Shown: positions 41,494 to 44,390 of the stretch, in pieces
Layout: each line of letters starts with the position of its first letter
How positions within the stretch are numbered: the stretch's first letter is position 1
From: a virus
DNA length: 44,390 nucleotides
Reading direction: 5' to 3' (one strand)
Virus record (IMG/VR): IMGVR_UViG_3300006793_000067
Location: 1 to 44,390 of that record
Notes under the pieces: model-generated
The model's database searches: none
What the model was told of the DNA's origin: nothing
Seen by the model: only the letters and a program-made list of their open reading frames with translations
Program-made: the position numbers and the translations under genes

Positions 41494-42380
41494 ATGCCCC
41501 GTATGACCGCTGTCATAGCCTGTGGGCACACGCAGTTACCAAGCGCCAGTGTGAGGTCACGCTGGTCCGTAGGGGTCCGTAGGTCAAGCCCAGAGGGGAA
41601 GCCCTGCAACACTGCAATGTCGTTCATGGTGAGCGTGCGGAACTTGGTGAAGGTGCCGTCAGGGTTCTCCTTGCGTATGGCTGGGACCTGCCTCGTTATC
41701 GTCCGAGAGGGACTGTTCCAAGGGCTGTCAGAGGAGCGTGCTCGGTGTGAATTGGACCATGCGGCTCCGACCGTGTTCAGGACCGAGCCGTGGGGTATAG
41801 TGGTGTCTTGGAGAGCCTCGTTCCACGAGAGCGGCTTCTTCACCTTGACGGGTGTCCACCCTTCGCCAGCAAACCACCTCTTGCGTGCCTGTGGGGCACC
41901 GTAGTCAGAGGCGACCATCATGTGGTAGGGTAGGTGTGAATAGTGGTTCTTGGCGGCTGGAACATTCTCCATAGACCACGAGTCGCACATGCCTGCATCC
42001 TTCAATTTGTCAACGAGCCACAGGAAGTGGTCAACATTCTCCTTGCCTTCCTCAATAGGACGCTTGTGACCTGCCGTAGAGAACGCTTGACATGGTGGGG
42101 AGCCGTGTATGTGGAAATGCACATCAAGGCCCTTGTAGGCGCTAAGAATGGCCTTCAACCAAGCCAGGTCAGCGGCTGGTTCCTTGCCCAGCCATCGGTT
42201 CTCAAATGGTACCTTCGGGTAGTTCGCCTTATGGAGGAACTCAGCGACTTCCCAGCCGTCACATGACATGACGACTTCGGCCCCTGCGTCCAGCATACCT
42301 TGAGTCGCTCCGCCCATGCCGCAGTACAGGTCAATAGCAATCACTCGCTTGCCCTTCTTGCGCCACCGGCGTTTCAACAT
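41484..42380 (-). CDS. DNA (cytosine-5) methyltransferase
   Basis: 298 aa with the ordered C5 motifs: IDLYCGMGGATQG (I, residues 16-28, AdoMet binding), GSPPCQAFS (IV, catalytic Cys97), MENVP (VI, Glu138), DYGAPQARKRWF (VIII, QxRxR) and GNCVCPQAM (X). A target recognition region of about 80 residues lies between VIII and X, short for the family; the recognition sequence cannot be predicted. A Lys/Arg-rich N-terminus precedes motif I. No restriction enzyme is adjacent, so it probably protects viral DNA from host restriction. ATG 42380 has GAGGTG 5-6 nt upstream, and the gene lies in the TM-SAP protein transcript. Confidence 0.92.
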   Translation of the reverse strand: MLKRRWRKKGKRVIAIDLYCGMGGATQGMLDAGAEVVMSCDGWEVAEFLHKANYPKVPFENRWLGKEPAADLAWLKAILSAYKGLDVHFHIHGSPPCQAFSTAGHKRPIEEGKENVDHFLWLVDKLKDAGMCDSWSMENVPAAKNHYSHLPYHMMVASDYGAPQARKRWFAGEGWTPVKVKKPLSWNEALQDTTIPHGSVLNTVGAAWSNSHRARSSDSPWNSPSRTITRQVPAIRKENPDGTFTKFRTLTMNDIAVLQGFPSGLDLRTPTDQRDLTLALGNCVCPQAMTAVIRGIHW

Positions 42381-42389
42381 GTGAACACC

Positions 42390-42731
42390 TCAGACTTGAG
42401 CGTCTCGTAGTTCAGTGAGTGCGTCAATGAGCACCGCTCTCGTACCTTCGGTAGGTAGACCGTGCTTGTCGGCAAGGGCTTGGAGTTCGGCCTTCTTCAT
42501 GCGCTTGAGTTCGTTCCACGAGGGGACTTCGTCAATCGCCTCCTTAATCTCTGCAATGTCTTCCTTGGCGTCCTTCGCCAGTTCAACAATGTCGGCAACA
42601 TCGGAGAGGTCTACGCCATCTTCCAAAATCTGGTCAATCGCTGGCTTGTGTTTCAAGTAGGCTCGGTACATCAGTGCGGCTACGGTTCCAAGAAGTCCCA
42701 CTGCAATGAGTAGGGTGTCTGTGTCGGTCAT
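42390..42731 (-). CDS. TM-anchored SAP-domain-like protein, 113 aa
   Basis: ATG 42731 is chosen from the promoter at 42752-42764. Residues 6-24 are one membrane segment (LLIAVGLLGTVAALMYRAYL), followed by an acidic coiled coil (VADIVELAKDAKEDIAEIKEAIDE) and a C-terminal helix-turn-helix of SAP type (ELKRMKKAELQALADKHGLPTEGTRAVLIDAL). SAP motifs bind DNA, so this could tether viral DNA to a membrane, or form a membrane-linked scaffold. It precedes the methyltransferase. Confidence 0.7.
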   Translation of the reverse strand: MTDTDTLLIAVGLLGTVAALMYRAYLKHKPAIDQILEDGVDLSDVADIVELAKDAKEDIAEIKEAIDEVPSWNELKRMKKAELQALADKHGLPTEGTRAVLIDALTELRDAQV

Positions 42732-42751
42732 ACCCCGTGACGGTACCCACA

Positions 42752-42764
42752 CCTATATGAAACC
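42752..42764 (-). promoter_or_regulatory. TATA promoter (gene starting at 42731)
   Basis: The minus strand reads AGGTTTCATATAGG; the upstream element is weak. Confidence 0.55.
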
Positions 42765-42772
42765 TCTGGACG

Positions 42773-42901
42773 CTATCTAAAACGCTCAAAACGCTCTTGA
42801 ACCCAGCCTAAAACGAGACTCGGTACAGTGAACAGAGCCAGCGCCAAGAACACTGCGTAGACCTCAAGAAAATGTCGCCAGGTCAGTACGGAAGCCCCCA
42901 C
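42773..42901 (-). CDS. Small single-TM protein, 42 aa
   Basis: Starts with GTG 42901, overlapping the 3' end of the previous gene. MGASVLTWRHFLEVY then a hydrophobic span (AVFLALALFTVPSLVLGWV) and a basic/charged end (QERFERFR), so one TM with the tail inside. Coding-like composition and compact packing support it; no promoter of its own. It could be a lysis or virion-membrane peptide. Confidence 0.45.
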   Translation of the reverse strand: MGASVLTWRHFLEVYAVFLALALFTVPSLVLGWVQERFERFR

Positions 42902-43032
42902 TCAATGGCGTCACGCACTAAGCAGTGTACGCACCAAACGGCCTTGTTCTCACGCCCGTGAGCGTGTCGGCAGTCCTCGGTAGCGCACTTGTTTTCTCTC
43001 ACAGGCCACCGTTGTATGTGGGGGTTTATCAC
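42883..43032 (-). CDS. Small zinc-finger-like protein, 49 aa
   Basis: GTG 43032 lies 6 nt after the tail-fibre stop. NKCATEDCRHAHGREN followed by WCVHCLVRDAIEWG gives C-x4-C-x2-H and C-x2-C pairs: a likely zinc knuckle. It shares the transcript of the tail-fibre gene. Confidence 0.5.
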   Translation of the reverse strand: MINPHIQRWPVRENKCATEDCRHAHGRENKAVWCVHCLVRDAIEWGLPY

Positions 43033-43037
43033 GATGC

Positions 43038-44336
43038 TCACAGGAGCAAACCGTACTGCTGGAGTATGACTATCAGTTCGTCGTAGCCTTGGGCGAGAGC
43101 CTGAATATCAACCACGCTGTTTCCTGTCAATTGGGGAAAGGCTGGGTATTGAGGCGGTGGGGGTAATTGAGGGGAAGTCCCTATGCCGAAGAATCCGAGT
43201 TCTTGGTTGTTATCGGTTTCAATAACCCCACCGCTTGCTCGGAAGTCCTTCTGCACTACGAATGAACCAGTCGTACCCATACCTCCACCAAATGTCGGCC
43301 TCGTCAAATCCTCAAGGTTGAACTCTTCAATACCCGCCATAGATACAGCCCAATTCACATACCCACCTGCGTAATATCCCAAAAACGCATCGTGCGCCGC
43401 TATGTCGGCGTTTGCTAACCATGCGGGGTCAAGGAGGGTCCACCCATCACCCGTTTGAAGGTTGAACATCATGTGAGCGTTTATCCGATTGGTTGCGTTG
43501 CTGATGTAGACTTGGAGAGCGCAACCATCGTATGTGTTGCCCTCAACGAGACGGAACTTGGTGAACGGAACGCCACTACCATAGCCCGATACGGAGAGGA
43601 GGTTGATTTGGTTTCCACCGTCACGACCGTAGTGGTGTCCGACTTCAATGTGAGCCGCACGGTGTCGTCCTGACGATGTATCAGCCAAGAAGAATTGAGC
43701 CATTGCTCGTTGAGCCTTGTTCAAGTCGCGCCCCTTGACGAGAGCGAAAGTCCACCACCCTACTGGGAGGTTCAATTGCTGTGTGGAAGCCGTGTAGACA
43801 GTATTGGGTGTGACAGCCGCTGAACCGGCTGGACCCTGTGGACCCTGCGCTCCGTCCGCACCATCAGCACCGTCCGCCCCCGCTGGACCAGTAGGCCCTG
43901 CTGGCCCTGCTGGACCTGTTGCACCGTCCGAGCCATCTGCTCCGTCTGTACCATCCGAACCGTCAGCACCCGCTGGTCCTTGGGGACCTTGAGGGCCTTG
44001 GGGACCTGCTGGACCCTGGCCACCGTCAGCCCCGTCAGCCCCGTCGTTGCCTGCTGGACCTTGAGGTCCGGCTGGACCGGTTGAGCCATCGGAACCATCG
44101 TTGCCTGCTGGTCCTTGGGGACCTGCTGGTCCTTGAGCGCCATCAGCGCCGTCAGAACCGTTGATCCCGTCAGCACCGTCCGCACCCGCAGGGCCGACTT
44201 GACCCTGCTCACCTTGTGGGCCTTGTGGCCCCGCTGGGCCTTGTTCGCCCTGCTCGCCCTGTGGCCCTTGTGGGCCAGCAGAGCCTTGGCCGCTGATCTT
44301 AATGTGTGATCCTTGATTGTTTATCTTAACTGCCAT
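43038..44336 (-). CDS. Collagen-like tail fibre protein
   Basis: 432 aa. Residues 18-180 are Gly-X-Y triplets ([18 protein letters not shown]...) with Asp/Ala and Pro at X and Y, the collagen-like stalk of viral fibres. Residues 180-385 form a globular beta-rich domain ([16 protein letters not shown]..., [23 protein letters not shown]), a plausible receptor-binding head. The C-terminal 45 residues are Pro-rich then helical ([22 protein letters not shown]), perhaps a trimer-locking coil. The start ATG 44336 has no strong TATA box in the 54 bp visible upstream. On a circular map it would follow the glycosyltransferase and tail genes at the left end. Confidence 0.85.
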   Translation of the reverse strand: MAVKINNQGSHIKISGQGSAGPQGPQGEQGEQGPAGPQGPQGEQGQVGPAGADGADGINGSDGADGAQGPAGPQGPAGNDGSDGSTGPAGPQGPAGNDGADGADGGQGPAGPQGPQGPQGPAGADGSDGTDGADGSDGATGPAGPAGPTGPAGADGADGADGAQGPQGPAGSAAVTPNTVYTASTQQLNLPVGWWTFALVKGRDLNKAQRAMAQFFLADTSSGRHRAAHIEVGHHYGRDGGNQINLLSVSGYGSGVPFTKFRLVEGNTYDGCALQVYISNATNRINAHMMFNLQTGDGWTLLDPAWLANADIAAHDAFLGYYAGGYVNWAVSMAGIEEFNLEDLTRPTFGGGMGTTGSFVVQKDFRASGGVIETDNNQELGFFGIGTSPQLPPPPQYPAFPQLTGNSVVDIQALAQGYDELIVILQQYGLLL

Positions 44337-44359
44337 GATAATACCTTGTGGTCAACTGG

Positions 44360-44385
44360 TGAGCCAGCCTTGACTTACGTTAAGG
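44360..44385. repeat. Inverted repeat at the right end
   Basis: AGCCTT and AAGGCT separated by 10 nt (GACTTACGTT) just before the window end. The last bases GGCTGAG and the first bases CTCAAGCC of the window would also pair if the ends are joined. Confidence 0.4.
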
Positions 44386-44390
44386 CTGAG

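Noticed and set aside
1-44390. Integrase, transposase or insertion sequence
   Set aside because: No tyrosine or serine recombinase, DDE motif or terminal inverted repeats of IS type were seen; the HNH protein is the only mobile-type gene.
1-44390. Direct terminal repeat at window ends
   Set aside because: First and last bases show only a short inverted complementarity, not a repeat of useful length.

Overview
The window looks like most or all of the genome of a tailed double-stranded DNA virus (HK97-fold head) that infects an archaeon. The archaeal reading rests on four things. Almost every transcription unit has a TATA box (TTATATAGG, TTTAATAGG, TTAAATAGG) about 25-30 nt before its start codon, so mRNAs should be leaderless or nearly so. 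Shine-Dalgarno sequences are rare. A family B DNA polymerase is encoded next to an archaeal/eukaryotic-type RFC small-subunit clamp loader. There is no sigma-70-type promoter pattern. The combination resembles viruses of marine Euryarchaeota (magrovirus-like, Poseidoniales hosts), but the host is inference. All confident genes except one lie on the minus strand, so transcription runs from high to low coordinates.

Layout in transcription order (high to low coordinates). 44.3-41.0 kb: collagen-like tail fibre, small membrane and zinc proteins, a TM-SAP protein, a C5 DNA methyltransferase, the only plus-strand gene (a winged-helix regulator) and a zinc-finger protein. 41.0-40.4 kb: probable small terminase. 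40.4-29 kb: an accessory region of short genes, each with its own promoter, separated by hairpins, repeats and candidate small RNA genes. It includes a P-loop nucleotide kinase, a 2H phosphodiesterase, a metallopeptidase, several zinc-ribbon and membrane proteins, and an AT-rich, inverted-repeat region that could be a replication origin. 29-20 kb: SprT-like protease, RFC small subunit, MazG-like protein, DNA polymerase B, a MoxR/CobS-type AAA+ ATPase, a clamp-loader-like AAA+ ATPase and a CobT-like VWA protein. 20-13.5 kb: unknown zinc proteins and the large terminase. 13.4-5.7 kb: holin-like membrane proteins, portal, HK97 gp10-like protein, a conserved head-cluster protein, fused prohead protease-scaffold, major capsid protein and head-tail connectors. 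5.7-0 kb: small genes, HNH endonuclease, LamG-type tail protein and a glycosyltransferase. No tape-measure-sized protein is present, which suggests a short tail. Tail-type genes at both ends would be neighbours on a circular map.

The most unusual content is non-coding. The minus-strand promoters share an element, TTTRGSCGAYAC, abutting the TATA box in the BRE position. The same element is iterated without a TATA box, four times at 30-31 bp spacing at 40.2-40.3 kb and three times at 34.4-34.5 kb. A second promoter class (GAAAAGACTATATACC) and a third (AAAACCTTTATGTAC) mostly point the opposite way and precede GC-rich, gene-free sequence. The third class precedes three related units, two of which share an identical 21-nt block. 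A tandem array of four promoter-linked units at 34.5-35.5 kb includes one about 340 nt long with several perfect stems and no usable start codon.

Three reading-frame lesions fall in the first 3.2 kb (glycosyltransferase and LamG tail genes). They are either sequencing indels or real variation in host-contact genes.
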